Of a stretch of DNA of 64,000 nucleotides, positions 23,766-36,736 are shown piece by piece; positions within the stretch are counted from its first letter, which is position 1; the number at the start of each line of letters is the position of its first letter. Below the pieces are notes generated by a model. The model was given only the letters and a program-made list of their open reading frames with translations. It had not been told where the DNA came from and searched no databases. The position numbers and the translations under genes were made by a program. The stretch comes from Pelobates cultripes (lineage: Eukaryota; Chordata; Amphibia; Anura; Pelobatidae), in assembly GCA_933207985.1 (NCBI GenBank), contig OW240913.1:104132840-104196839 (forward strand), given 5' to 3'.

Positions 23766-25057
23766 CAATATAAGTGGGGTATCATATTGCGCAAAACACA
23801 GTGACAGAATACAAATATGCAGTGGGACATGCATATTTTGAATTTCCCCTAAATACAACATGTGTAGAATAAACATAAAAATTTGCTAATTGACCTTGGT
23901 CTGTGATAATATGTTTAAATTAAAAGTGTCAACATGTTATTCATTACATAGCGTGGGGGATGTGCTTTCTACAAATACATTCTTTTGTGTAGCGGTTTTG
24001 GATTCTGTGACTATAATAAAAATTGTAATATCAGCATGGCAAGTTTTGCAAAGTTTAAGTTTTAAAACCATAATTCAGCCCTTGGAGTATTTGTTTTATA
24101 ACTTGTAAAAATAATTGAAATCCTAGACATATTGGACATTTTAACAATCAAGACTAATGAGTGAATCCGTTTTGGGTTAATTTACTTTAGTTGCACTTGC
24201 AGTGCAAACATTCTTAAAGGTAAATGTTGCCCCATTTTAAAATATTATATTCCTATTTAATGTTGCATTATGTAGGGTGTCAAAAGAAAGCACTATTTCT
24301 CCTTTAAAAAGTGACATATAATATGTATGGGTGCACATAAACAGAAAGGATAAAATTGTGGAAATTGTGAATTGTGGAATCTCTGGACTCTATATAGTGC
24401 TCTTCTTATCTGAGAACCTCAGAATTACAAGCAGCTTGGAAGTAACCAGTGCATACTCTTACAAATACATTAGGTATACCAACAAAGAGTGACACAAAGC
24501 AATGAAATGTGTCAGAACTTAAAAAACCATGCTTTGAAAAAAAATGATATAAAAATAAAAGCTTTTGCCATTTTATATTGCCCTTTGAGCAGAAGATCTA
24601 AATATTATCCACAAACATATTATGTGAGAAAATATGTCTTTCACTTACAATTGATAATTTAAATAGTATTGCAAGGCATTGCAAGGCAATTCAACATGAC
24701 TAAATGTAACAACAGCCCGAGATATAAATGGGAGTTTGCGTATGAAAATGAAGAGCTTTGAAGAGCAATTCACTTCTATTTCTTCCAGAAAGTGTTCAAA
24801 ATAACAAAAGCAGATGGGAGATAAATTTTAGCAACAGCTTCAATAGTGTTTAGATTGCTGCAGTGATCAGGTTATACAATGAATGTATTTGCTCTACTCA
24901 ATTCTAATCATAGTTGTACTGAGATAAACTCGGGTATTAAAATGGACAGACTTATGTGTGAGGATAAACATATTTTCAGCAAGAACCACTTTGTCCGAAA
25001 AGAAAAAATATTTTGGGACTGCCAAATTGTGTCTGAATTACGTTTATGAAAAAAAGC
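23766..25057. other. anonymous DNA, no gene seen
   Basis: AT-rich sequence without a supportable domain, RNA gene or element end. Confidence 0.55.
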
Positions 25058-25183
25058 TTTCTGAGTTATGAGTCAAATGAACCCAAAAGAGTTTGAAAAA
25101 TGGTCCAATCAGAGTACTGCTTTCTGAGTTATGAGTCAAATGAACCCAAAAGAGTTTGAAAAATGGTCCAATCAGAGTACTGC
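25058..25183. repeat. exact 63-bp tandem duplication
   Basis: Two identical 63-bp units lie side by side (25058-25120 and 25121-25183), each starting tttctgagttatgagtcaaa and ending agagtactgc. No mismatch was found, so the duplication is recent or conversion-homogenised. Confidence 0.95.
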
Positions 25184-28080
25184 AAAATAGATGAAATTAT
25201 ATAAATATTATGGATCAATTTTGCAGGCCATCGATATTCCCTCCATTTGCCTAACAAATCAATTGAGAAAAAGTAACCAATGTGGGAAAAAGAGGAGGAG
25301 CAGTAAAACAAAAATCTATATTTATATATTATACATTTATTAATGTATATACTATAAAAATACTTATTTTTTTCCTTTCACTTCTCCCATTTCACTTGAT
25401 TTATGAAATAAAAAATGCACATTAATTAAACAAAGACCATTAATTATCTTTTTTTTTTCCGCCATGGGCAGAATTCCAAATCATGGATCAATAGGAATAA
25501 TCTCATCTATTGTGCAAGCCTTTGTTTCGTGGTTAGTCTATATGGCAGTTTGAAAATTGGGGACTCATACAATCTCTCTAATGACCCAAATTTTACCCGA
25601 AAGATTACCGTTCGTATTGAAATTAATCTGCAAATCTAGTATATAAAAGGGCTTTTAAAATCAAGAACAGTCATTGTGAGTATCTGCGGTTGCTGACTCC
25701 CACATCTACTACAGGTAGTAGTTGATCATGGTAACATGCTAGGGATAAGTAAATCATATACATTATAAGGCTTTCTAGAATCTGGACAGTAGCCATTGTA
25801 AGGCACAACAGGCATCAAGACTTAAAAAAGGGAGATGTAAATGACCGTTTCCAGTCTGAGGCTAGCATATAATAAGTACTTACCATGAATGGGTCCTGTT
25901 ATAAGGTAAAAAGGTAAGTGAAGGCAGCAACCACTTAAAAGACCAGAGGGAGGGGGCAGCAACCACTTAAAAGACCAGAGGGAGGCAGCTGCATAGAATT
26001 AAGGAGCCACATCCAGCCTACCCATTTTGAGGGGTGCAACAAATTGGGCAAAACATTGCAATACTCTTTTGCAAAATATATATACAGAAAAAGGGAACCA
26101 GCTGGTAATCTAAAAATAAAGAAATATACAAAACATAGTGTAAATCCACATTAATTAAGTTATATGCGCTATTATTGAATGCACTCACAAGATAGTAGCG
26201 TAATCAGGCATATGCAATGTGCCTCCCCTGGGGGACTATTATCCACTTCTCTGGACATTCACCACTAAGAAGCAAGACTCCAGGTGGTAGATTGAAAAAT
26301 AGCAGCTTTAATCGAATACTCTAATACTCTATAATTAATACTCTTTTGCAGTCTGACAGCTACTAGAGGCATATTATCTGGCAAATATAAACATTGCCAT
26401 TTCACAAAATGTCCATTTAATCCTGTTGATATCAATCAATGCTAGGAACATTTTTTTCCAGTGGCATGCAAAAGTCTAAAATGCATTTTAAATTGCACGG
26501 CTATGTCAATTAATTTCTAGGTCTTGCAATAAAGAAACCTGCAAAAACCTTATGTATAAATTGTTTAGAGGCAAAAGAAAGTCCAGGTATATGTATAGAA
26601 ATTATTATTATTTTTTTCTTTTTAATGTCAATCAGCAATAATTCAGTCAATTGGAGATTGTACAATATTTTATTTCTTGCAACGTTCTTTCAATGACAAC
26701 TCCAGGCCATGAAACAACTACATCTCAATTAAGTCATCATGGATTGTGAAGGTATTGGACACTGTCTTACTATACCTTTGAGAACAGTTTAACCCCAAAG
26801 TTATCTTGCCTGCTGGTGAAAGGCTGAGAGATTTAGCTGATCCTCTCAACCTATCAGTTGCCATCAAATGTGAGCATTTCATTAGAAACGTAAGTTCCTC
26901 AATGGACCTATAGGTACTTGACTGCTGCTGATATTGTTTGGTGTAAAAAGATAAATATTTACTCAGGACACAGAGTATCACAGTTCACTTGAAGGGATCA
27001 TCTCGGATTAAATAGATGGCAAATAGCACAAATTGTAGCCACTTTCTTCCCAGATGAAGTGTGTCCTGTTAATGAAAGTTCCATACCTTCAAGATGATGC
27101 TTTCATAACATCTGCTTTGCCTTTTTCCCTTTGTTGGCAGTTATAAAGTATCTGATATGCTAGGCTAACATCAGAACTCTGCTTTATTGTAATAAATTAC
27201 ATCAGTAATGTTTGTGCAAGACAGGAATTTTCCTTTTCTTGATTTTGATAATCCGATGTACATATCAGAGCAAACAGGGTTAAAGTACAAAATTGAGAGC
27301 AAAGGTTTCATGCATCCAGGCATTACTTTTAATTGTGAACCTTTCCTACAATAGACTATGTCAACATACAGAACAATATTAAGAACACATCTTGATTCCT
27401 GTTAAATATCATTGTTGTTCATAGGATGAAGTTACCCTATGGAAAATGTATTTCTAGTTGAGACAGCAAAGAAGTTGGATATCAAAAGGTTTGCAGATCA
27501 AACTCTCCTGTAAATTACTGATTACTCTCAGTTACTCTCCTGAAAATTACTGGTAGGTATTGTGGATTGGTGAAGAGTTATAGAGGTCTAACGACAGAAC
27601 GGAAGGTTATTTAAACCGAAAGATGTTATAAGGTCATCTACAAAGAGAATATAAATAAAGAAAGGAAGAGGTCTCAGGTCAATGCCATGGCTCACACCTA
27701 CAGAGAGTAAGAGAATCATGTGAAGAAATAGACTTGAAAGGAGCATTATGTGTGTCAGTTCAGTTATAAGGAAAGACATGAATGACAAGGAAACAGTGCA
27801 GGCATGAACTCTAGATTTTTGTGCATTACCCTGCAATTATAATCTTTTCAATGTCCCGGCACAAATTCAACATGGTCTAACCCTTTAAATGGGCCAAGCA
27901 TAGATCATGTCTCTGACATTTAAAGGCATAAAGGACCGATTGCACAGTGTGTTCTGGCTACAGAACCAGTCACTCGATTCTAGAAATGGTAAACCAGAAT
28001 AAAACTGCAAGCTCTCAAAAACACAATTTTCAACTCTTGATACAGGCAACATACTGCTTTAAAATACAATTAAATACTTT
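25184..28080. other. anonymous DNA, no gene seen
   Basis: No gene recognised. A 32-bp tandem duplication is annotated separately. The stretch 26040-26340 has the look of an unclassified interspersed repeat, but I could not assign it. Frames near 26720-26980 and 27590-27840 have no domain. Confidence 0.5.
25923..25986. repeat. 32-bp tandem duplication
   Basis: Two adjacent units (25923-25954 and 25955-25986) share ggcagcaaccacttaaaaga and the following ccagagggagg, differing only near the last bases. Confidence 0.85.
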
Positions 28081-28431
28081 AAAGATGGGGGAGAGAGGGT
28101 ACGCTTGACGTAGGACGTAGAAACGGGTGTGTGCCGTGAGGGGAGGGAACTGCTGTTCGAAGTGCCTATGAAAGACGAGCACGCTAAAAGGTTTTAGTGG
28201 GAGCAACATTAAGAGCCGAAATAGGATTGCTGGAGCTGCAGAAGAATTGCACACCTCTGGTAAACCCCAGGAAAATGCACGAGAATTATTCATTTTCACC
28301 AGCCATTAATCTCAATGTGAAGAAATTCAGACGAACCGTCAAAAGACCACTACCATATGAGAGTAAACTAGCAGAGAGAAGAGGAAAGGTAAAAGGAAGA
28401 GAAAAAATTCTCAAGAATCACAAGAAAAGAA

Positions 28432-29349
28432 AATGGCAACTAAACGGTCTAGGACAGCAATATAAATAATAAAAGCGAAAAAAAAAAGACCAGTAAGCAA
28501 GAAAAATGACCAGTAAGCAAGAAAAAATCATCCTTCTTCTCTCCACAAGGGAAACAAGAGATAAATGAAGAACCACCCTTAGACTCTTCTTTAGCTTCTA
28601 TTCCTTTAGAAACAAACAGTATAACTTTGTATGTGATGAAAAACCTATTTGGATGTGATAAAAAAAACTTACTCTTAAAGAAATAAAAAATGAAATCCAA
28701 GATAAGTTTATTGATCTCAAAAATGAAATTTCTACGGTCCTATCTAGAATTAAAAAAATAGGAGAAAAAGAATAACACACAGAATTCCAGTTACAATCTC
28801 TTAAGGAAATATACACAGATGGATTCAAGGATGGTACTTCTGGAAGAAAAACTATGCGACATGGAAGATCGTGCTCGTCAAACAAGTTTAAGATTTAGAA
28901 ACATATCAGAGAAGATCACAGATTAAAAATTAAGAGATTTTTTAGGAGAGTTTTTTATTGTTTTGAACATTTCAATAGACACCCATGAGACAAAAATGGA
29001 ACATTGTCATATAATTCATAAACTATCAAATGTTCAAAATGATATTGCAAGAGATGTCATTGTTGCATTCCATTCTTACGAGTTTAAAAATCTTATTCTA
29101 CAAACCTTAAAAAAGAAGAAAATTCCTGAAGAAAAATTTAAAGACATATGTGTTCTTCCAGATGTCTCCTACCATACAAGACTCAAAAGAAGAAACTTTG
29201 CTCCAATTTTCCCAACGTTGAAAAAACATAATTTGAAATTTAGATGGAGACATCCATCTTCATTACAGATTTTACATAACAATGACTGGCAAACGTTCAA
29301 AACTCACGATGTGCCAGTGCAATTGCTGAAGATTACTAACTATATTTAA
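28432..29349 (+). pseudogene. L1-type ORF1 protein (RNA-binding chaperone)
   Basis: ORF1 proteins of L1-type LINEs trimerise by a coiled coil and coat the element RNA. The start is probably ATG 28432 (MATKRSRTAI, then a stop). A coiled-coil segment follows in pieces (EIKNEIQDKFIDLKNEIS at about 28680). Next is the RRM-entry block MEDRARQTSLRFRNISEK at about 28860. From 28963 an intact frame of 128 codons carries the RRM remainder and the C-terminal domain, with LPDVSYHTRLKRRNF and HNLKFRWRHPSSLQI. These match the usual L1 ORF1 C-terminus (L-P-D-x-S ... K-F-R-W ... P). At least three stops or frameshifts lie before 28963, including a partial 17-bp duplication (gaccagtaagcaag) near 28490-28520. 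Confidence 0.8.
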
Positions 29350-29918
29350 TTTCAGAAATATAAAAAGGGTGTTTTTTTTTTGGGCTATATTGCCGTTATA
29401 GTAATGGTTTTCTGCTTGAACCAAGTTTAATATATAATTAATAAATAATTTGATGACTATTACTACCCAATTTAAACACAGGTATATTTAAAGATAGATT
29501 CACATCACATTTTTTTATATAATGACAGAAAAAAATAATAAACCGAGCACTTCTTCAAATGGAAATTAAGAGAAAGGAGAAAGAAGGGAAAGGAGAGAAA
29601 AGAAAAGGGGAAAAAAGGTAAAGAAAAGGAAAAGAGAAGAGAAAATAAAGAATTGATTATCACAAATATAATCACATTAAATTAGGAGAAATTTGTAACA
29701 TATAGCATTAGTTGCATGAAATAAAGAAATAAAATAAGCAGAAAGCGACACGAAAGCACAAAATTGCACGGATATTTATAAAATAATATATGTAAAATTG
29801 AATAATTATAATAAATAAAGTCACATGGAATATGAAATAGAAATAATAAAGTGCTCACGAAAATGTTATAATTCAATTAATATTAAAGCAATATACAGAA
29901 TTTGCTAACTTGGTATAA

Positions 29919-32900
29919 TTGCAGGATAACAAAAATGTAGTTTTTTTTCTTTCTTTTTTTCTAATTGAAGAAAAGAGGATAGACAACTGTGGAACTTCAA
30001 AAAATTTCCCCTTGTGGGTAGGGCTTCAATGGCACAAAATAAAGAAAAGAGGAGTAGCGATAATTTTTTCAAGTATAATTAAATATAAATGTGAATATTC
30101 TGAAAGTGATCCTGACGGTAGATTTATAATATGGATTGGAACAATCAATGGAACACAATATACCCTAGCAAATATATATCTACCGAATAAAGCTCCAGTT
30201 AAATACTTGTCTAAAATTATTAATAAAATTGATTCAATATGAAAGGGAATTCTACTAATATCAGGGAACTTTAATTGTGTGGCTGACCCAATACTAGATA
30301 AAGATTTGAATCCTGGCCATCATATAGATAATAATCTTGCCAAGCAAGCATCTGCACTCTGTAGACTTAGCAAGAAATTTGAAATATTTAGAGATTACTC
30401 CACCCTAGGGAACATGACTATACGAATCATTTTCGGGCTCATAAATCTTCAGCTAGAATTGATTTGTGCTAGGGCGATTCTGAGTTATTGAATAAAATGA
30501 AATGTATTAGAATAAGAGATAACACTTGGTCTGACCATGATTAGAAATAGATGAATTAAGAAAAAGACAACCTCCTCCATGGAGATTAAATGATATCTTA
30601 TTGAATTCTAAAAAAAAAAAAATATATAAATAATATTTCTGAATTATTCTTTGTTGAAAATCTACCAGAAGATACCTCTTAAAATTAATCTTGCACGTAT
30701 AAGGCTGTAATCAGAGGCCACTTGCTAAAGTTAGCTAGCCACGAAAAAAAAGATTGAGTTATGAGTTTAACAGATCTCTATATAAAGTTTTATAATCTAT
30801 CAGCACAGAATAAAAAGAAGTACACTCAGGAGATCGAAGATTCAATTAAAGAATATAAAAACAAGATAAATCAAAAGATCTCAGAGAGGATAGAATTCAA
30901 CTTGAAAAAATTTAAAATAAAATACTATTATAGAAATAATAAAGTTAACAGGGTGTTAACAAAGATATAAAAAAAAGAAGGCTAAAAATAAGATTTATAA
31001 AATTATAGATGATACAATCCTACTAATCCCAGAAAGTATTGGAAATTATTTTAGAAATTACTATGAAAAATTGTATATCTTAGTAGCTAACCCTACAAAG
31101 TCAGATATAGACGACTATTTAAATAAAATAAAATTCCCAAAAATCACTTTGGAACAAAAACAAAAACTAAATCAGGAGATAAAGTAAGACGAAGTTGATG
31201 CCGTTATAAATAAACTTTAAACCATAAAAACACCTGGACCTGACAGTTTTTGAATTCATTTTATAAGACATTTAAAAATATTATTTCTTCAGAATTAACA
31301 GCAACATTATATGAGATAGCTGCTACTGGTAATCTAACAAAGGAACTGTTAAGAGCTAATATTAAACCCATTTTGAACCAGGATAAATCTCCAACAGACA
31401 TTACGAATTACAGACCAATATCATTGATCAATACAGATATGAAAATGTATGCCTCAGTACTAGCACAACGAATAAGCCCACTCCTTCCTGAATTGATTCA
31501 TACAGATCAGATTGGGTTTGTCCAGGGTAGACAATCTAGTGATAACACACGTAGAGTTATCGATATTTTAGAGTATGCGCAATCCTTAGGGATGCCCCTT
31601 ATGACCCTGTCGGTGGTTGCAGAAAAGGCCTTCGATAGGGTCGGTTGGGGATATATGAAAAAGGTCTTATTTTCAGTTGGCTTTGAGGGATGGGTAGCAG
31701 ATGCCATTCGGGCCTTATACACATTCCAACAGCCAGAATAGTAGGACATGATTTTTGTATAGAATGGTTTGATATTGCAAACGGGACGAGACAGGGCTGC
31801 CCCTTATCGCCTCTCTTATATGTCCTGTCAATAGAACCGTTTGCAATCAATATTAGAGATAACACCGAAATAAAGGCTTATAGATAAAACTGAAATAAAA
31901 ATCTGTCTGTATTCAGACAACATTTTCATTTCTATTGTTGATCCTACTTTATCCTTATTCCATTGAATGCAAGAAATTGAAAAATCTAGAGATATGTCCA
32001 ATTATAAAATAAATATACATAAAACAACAGCCTTAGTTATAAATCTAGATTCTTCGATTTAAAAAAAATATTTAAATATATATATATATAAATTCCATTG
32101 GTCTAAAAAAGACTTTTATTACTTGGGAATAATTATCACGACCAATCCAAAGACTATTATTTATTTATTTATAAAGATACATTGAGATTTCTCTCATTTT
32201 CAAGTATATCCTGGGTCCACAAAACATTGCATTGATACATTATGGTACAATAAAATACAAAAATAATATTAATACACAATATATACAAAATTTAACAGGT
32301 AGGAAACATATAATCAACCATGACACGTGCATTCTGTTTTGAGGTATGTAGTGAGGGATCTCTTAAAGGACTTTAGGCTTGGGAAAGATTTTAAAGTGTG
32401 CGAGAGGTCATTCCATAATTGTGGTGCTCTGTAGGAGAAGGAGGATCGGGCTGCTTTCTTTTTGTATTATAATGGAAGCTAATGTCTTGGAACTAATGAA
32501 ATATACCAACAGTATCCTTAAAGAATAGCGTTATTTAGAGAATTCTTGGTGGAGAAGAGTCAGTACGATAAAGGCATACATCATACCTAAATGGGCATAT
32601 CTCTTCAATATGATTCCACTAAAAGTTCCAAAGATCTTGCTAGATATGATTCAACTCTCCTTCCCTAATTGTATATGGAGAGGAAAGAAACCACAAATTA
32701 AGGTACAAGTTTTGGCAAACTGTGGAAATGTATTAAAAAAAAATCTAAAGATATCCAATAAAATTTACAAAGGGGCTAACCTACACCTCCTAGAGTTATG
32801 CCAGACCTTGTCCTTAAATTATGGAGAGCCTATAAAGAAATATTGATTGAAGATCTTTTTTAAATTCAAAATTATTGACATTTGACAATCTAAAACAAAC

Positions 32901-33690
32901 TTTAGGTATCCCTGAAAGGGAAATCTTTACTTATATAAGAGTTAAAAGTTTCTTGAATGAACATCTTTTGAAGATAGAAGGAGAAAAGAAAAAAACTTTT
33001 ACAGATAATCTTTAATGGTAGAAAGGTTAGAGTGGCTAGCTCCACAGCTAAAGATTTAATAAGACAAATTTATTCACAAACAGAAACACCAGGAAACAAA
33101 ATGGGAAAGCGATTTGAACAAAGGAATTACAGAAAAGGACTGGTGTTCTTCATTAAAAATAACAAAAAAAAAAACAACATATACATTGTCTTAAGATTAT
33201 ATTAACCTATTGTAAAATACTAAAAAGATGGTATCTTGTTCCAACTAAATTGGTTAAAATATCCCCAACTAATTCACCACTATGTTCGAGATGCCTAGCT
33301 CATGAGGGTACAATGTTACATATTTGGTTGAATTGTCCAAGAATAACTGGCTTTTGGGACTTGGTATATTTGAACTTGAAGACCTTAAAATAATTGAATT
33401 AAATCCCATGAAAAAGCCCTTCTTCGCCTTAATTGGGATAAAAGTTTGAAGAATTTACAAGTATTATCTCTTCATTGCTTAATGTTGGTAAAAATATTAA
33501 TAGCAAGGCAATGCAAACAAATCTTAATGTCAATCCTTTCCCAATATGAAAAAAACAACTTCTTCCTCAACTTGAAATGGAAAAAGGAGTGGCCTACTTT
33601 AATAATAATTTAAAATTCCTTCCTAATTATTTGGAATGGATTAATACAATAAAACAAGTCTTAATAATATCAGGAAAAGAACGTGTACAT
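29919..33690 (+). pseudogene. L1-type ORF2: endonuclease and reverse transcriptase
   Basis: ORF2 nicks target DNA and copies the RNA at the nick. The endonuclease is seen from 29919: KKRGVAIIFSS, then GRFIIWIGTINGTQYTLANIY. GNFNCVADP follows, where the usual GDFN catalytic Asp has become Asn. The RT lies at 31250-31890, with NYRPISLINTDMKMYASVLA, then DQIGFVQGRQSSDNTRRV. Next come AEKAFDRV (A motif, its first Asp changed: the usual LDAEKAFD reads SVVAEKAFD) and NGTRQGCPLSPLLY (B motif). The YADD block is degraded to YSDN near 31910. The C-terminal motif SPLCSRCLAHEGTMLHIW at about 33270 is typical of Tx1/L1 elements. Altered catalytic residues, many stops and a nested insertion at 32150-32460 leave no activity. 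Confidence 0.85.
32150..32460 (-). mobile_element. L2/CR1-like LINE 3' end nested in the L1 element
   Basis: On the minus strand the segment reads AARSSFSYRAPQLWNDL followed by SLKSFKRSLTTYLK, the last codons of an L2/CR1-type ORF2. A short 3' UTR and a (TAAA)n tail (plus strand tttatttatttata, 32158-32171) come next. L1 ORF2 homology stops at about 32150 (ITTNPKTI) and resumes after 32460, which shows insertion into the older L1. This copy differs from the L2-like fragment at 2215-3080 in its tail sequence. Confidence 0.75.
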
Positions 33691-33964
33691 TGAGTTAAGA
33701 CATGTTAAGAGAGGAAAAACAATAGAAACTGTTAACATTGTCTTATCTGAAATTACTGTAGTTTTCTAATTTGGATCAATACATATCTCCCTGCTCGATA
33801 TTTTAATCTCAAATATTTTAATCTCATATGCTATGTCGCTAAACGCATATATGTAAAAGTAATAATTATAAGATGCATGTATATATTTATTGTCTTTGTA
33901 GTGTATGTGTATGGTTTTCATTGTATCTTTATAAACTCAATAAAAAAGATTAAGAGAACAAAGA

Positions 33965-34830
33965 AGAGCGGTGTACCTCAAAGAGAACTATAGATGATAT
34001 ACTGATTTTTTGGCAGGGCTCAGTAGGGATGTTTGAAGAAATAGTTGAAAAACTGAATGATTATAGCATTGGCCTCAAACTTATACATGTCATTGATTTC
34101 CTTGACTTAAACATAAAAATATTGGAGGATGGTAGGGTAGAAACAGAACTTTTTAGAAAAAGTATAGCAACAAAAGCCTACTCCATTGGACTAGCCACCA
34201 TCCTTCCAAACGTAAGTCAGGGATACCATATAGGCAATATTTGAGAGCCAGACAAAACTGCTCTAATGATGAGGCCTTTTTGTGTGATGCAAAAACACCA
34301 AAAACTATGTTTAAACAAAAAAAGGATATCCGAATAGAATCCTAAAAAAGGCATTTCAATGAGCACTGGCCCAAAACAGAAGTGATAGTCTGAGAGTCAC
34401 AAGATCTAAGGAGGATCAAAAATTAATTAGATGTGTGGGCAGTTATGACCAATATTGGGAATCCAAGGGACCATCTAGTACACAGCAACATTGAACCTAC
34501 AAAACCACAACCCACATGGCTAATGCAGACAACAGGAATATATCAATGTGGACACTGCAAGGCCTGTAAATTTATTAAACCCACAAAATCAGTGGTGAGC
34601 ACAAGAACGAACAGAAGATCAGAGAGTTTATCAATTGTGGTTCTGTACGGGTGGTCTACCTGATAACATGTAGTTGCTGGATTCAGTATATTGGCAAAAC
34701 ATATTAACAGCTTAGAAGAAGAATCTTACAGCATGTCTGCTCAATCACAAATCAGAATGTGTCAGACAGAAAGTCGGATAGCATTACAGAAAGTCAATAT
34801 CCGGTTGGATATCTGAACGTACAGGCACAC
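33965..34830 (+). pseudogene. Penelope-like element: RT end plus GIY-YIG endonuclease
   Basis: The frame begins inside the RT at the catalytic block (TIDDILIFWQGS, where family members usually have YxDD), then VIDFLDLNIKILEDGR and FRKSIATKAYS. Shifted frames carry RARQNCSNDEAFLC and RDHLVHSNI. The linker YQCGHCKACKFIK holds the paired cysteines of this family. The endonuclease core is VYLITCSCWIQYIGKT, then LRRRILQHV. The order RT then GIY-YIG defines canonical Penelope-like elements. Stops (for example after IGKTY) and shifts near 34245 and 34660 kill it. It starts directly after the poly(A) end of the L1 element, so the 5' end was truncated on insertion. Confidence 0.85.
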
Positions 34831-34859
34831 ATGCTCAATATTTAATTGTGTTATGATCG

Positions 34860-36340
34860 TATGCATATGGAGGACAGCGTCCTGTTGATGGCATGGTTCA
34901 ACAACGTGTTTCTAATCTTTCCAGTCTCTCATTTATTTACCCCTTAGAGGACACGCGTGCTGAGAATGTTGCGTGGAAGTTGGTGTCGCTTGAGCAACTC
35001 TGCCTACTCCAGCATCAGCATTGTCCGTATTTGTACGCATGAGCCTGAACAGTTCCGCTTTCCTGGCCGTTGCTGGGAAAGGAACGTTGCATCTGCGTAG
35101 CTCAGCCGTAATACGAGGAATGGTACATGACCTAATAGAAACTGATAGGTGTCACCTTTTCATGTAGGGGTAGTGGACCAGACTGGAGTACTGGGGATTG
35201 TCATGTCATCACCTTCTTACAAGGATCTGAGACATACTGCAATATATTAATAACTAGCTTGGATCTGGATCGTTTTACTGACTGGCTCGCTATTGCCAAG
35301 TGGCGAAGCAATTCACTAAGTTGGTGACAGGTGAGGCCCTGCTAGTTGCCAAGTGGCTTGAGAGGCACTATCTATGTCTTGGTGCGAGGGGATTCGTGGC
35401 GAGGTGTTGGCCTCTCTGTGACATTTAAATCATGAGATAGATTGGGTGTGACAAGTGAGGCCCTCTCTATGTCACTATGTGAGGTGGCTAACTATGTTTT
35501 TGCCTGGGGGCTGTAATACATCATATGTGGAGGATGGGTGTTGGCTTCGCGGGACCACTAACTCCAAGGCAGAGATGCCAGAAACTTAACATCTATTGGT
35601 CACCTAGATCCCTACAAGCCAGTAAAACCTACTCATTAAAAAGGTCTATATTGGGGGGGAGCCATCGTGGCTAAAAACTTACCTGAATTTGTATAAGAGT
35701 TCGTGTAGTTCTGTATGGTTTGGTTGTAACCTGTTACTGAAATCTGCAGTATCCCCTAAAGGAGGCAGAAAGAGGAAAGAGAGGTCTATAACCTACAGAA
35801 AGAACCATAACTGACAAATGGGTTCGAAGTCTGAAGAGCAAATGATGCTCCGAATTGATAACCTGTAAAAGAATATGATTTGATAAGGTATAAGGAAATG
35901 GATGTTAGCAAGACCTTGTGAGTACCACTGTCTTGGAAATCCACAGGACCAAATATCCGCAGACGGCCACTGTAGTGTAAACCATGCAATCATATTTAGG
36001 GAAATCTCAAAATATGATTAGACATGACACATAAATATGTTTGTAAGCAAAACCGCAGACTGTGCAGAAATGCATGTGTAAATATAGACAGTGTGGCCCA
36101 AGGCGTATCGTCTATCGTAAGCCATCTAATATGCCATCTAATATGCCACATCGGTAATACCTGTTTGTGGCAATGTGATAATCAGATTGAGGAAATATTA
36201 CCGCCACATAACTGTAAAATAATGATATCCGTATACTAGGTGCCTATAAATGTACTACTCAGAACCTAAAACAAGACATTATTCTTAGTCCAAAATCTAT
36301 AAGTGTTTACAATGAAATGCCCAAACAAGGTGCCAAATTA
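34860..36340 (-). mobile_element. Ngaro-type element, 5' end fragment (gag start and leader)
   Basis: The stretch 35043-35640 resembles 47349-47990, the gag start and leader of the Ngaro element further right, in the same orientation. Shared phrases include gccgttgctgggaaagg and gtgacaggtgaggccctgct. On the minus strand 35043-35170 encodes PFPATARKAELFRL, the same SAP-like gag motif as in the larger copy. Gag-like sequence continues downstream to about 34870 with stops. 35640-36340 is probably more leader, but that is inference. No RT or recombinase follows, so this is an isolated 5' piece. Confidence 0.6.
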
Positions 36341-36477
36341 GTCTATGGCAGGTTGCCCATTACAGGGCATATGAACACACGTTGTAAAGGCATAGTGATG
36401 CCAGGAGTAGGAAATATGAGTATCCCGATTTGTATCCCGAGTTTCAGGGTGGCTGTGAGGGCTAGGCATGTGCACGG

Positions 36478-36655
36478 GGAAAATTTTCGGTTCAGTTCGG
36501 CATTCCAAAATTCAGGACTTCGGCAATTTGGGACTTCAGCACTTCGGTTTGGTTTGGCACTTTGCAACTTCAGGACTTCGACACTTCGGAACTTCGGCAA
36601 CTTCAGAACTTTGGCACTTCGGAAGTTAGGAATTTAGGGACTTCGGGACTTCTCT
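36478..36655. repeat. short tandem array of acttcgg-type units
   Basis: About 18 imperfect units of 8-11 bp (cacttcgg, aacttcgg, ggacttcgg, gacttcag) in a row. Frames through it (FGTSALRFG and similar) are artefacts of the repeat. Confidence 0.85.
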
Positions 36656-36736
36656 TGCAGCCGCTTAGTAGATAACTCCCTTATTCCCACGGTATTAGGC
36701 AGTTATCTGGTCTTTCAGCCAAATTTACTAATACTA

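Larger units (their letters stand above)
28081..33960 (+). mobile_element. Tx1/L1-like LINE, near full length but decayed
   Basis: The order is a probable 5' UTR (28081-28431), ORF1 remnant, ORF2 remnant with endonuclease, reverse transcriptase and C-terminal Cys/His motif, then a 3' UTR with ctcaataaaaaag (33937) at the end. The length of about 5.9 kb minus a 0.3-kb nested insertion is close to a full-size L1-type element. Many stops and frameshifts show it is dead. The endonuclease N-terminus appears deleted between 29350 and 29920, which is purine- and AT-rich filler. The 5' boundary is a guess, since no target duplication was found. Confidence 0.8.

Noticed and set aside
23633..23830. Pro/Asn-rich frame (NPTPNLVLNPSPNP)
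   Set aside because: It is the complement of the G-rich degenerate array, not a gene.
26040..26340. Penelope-like leader or other interspersed repeat
   Set aside because: No coding motif or terminal structure could be shown.
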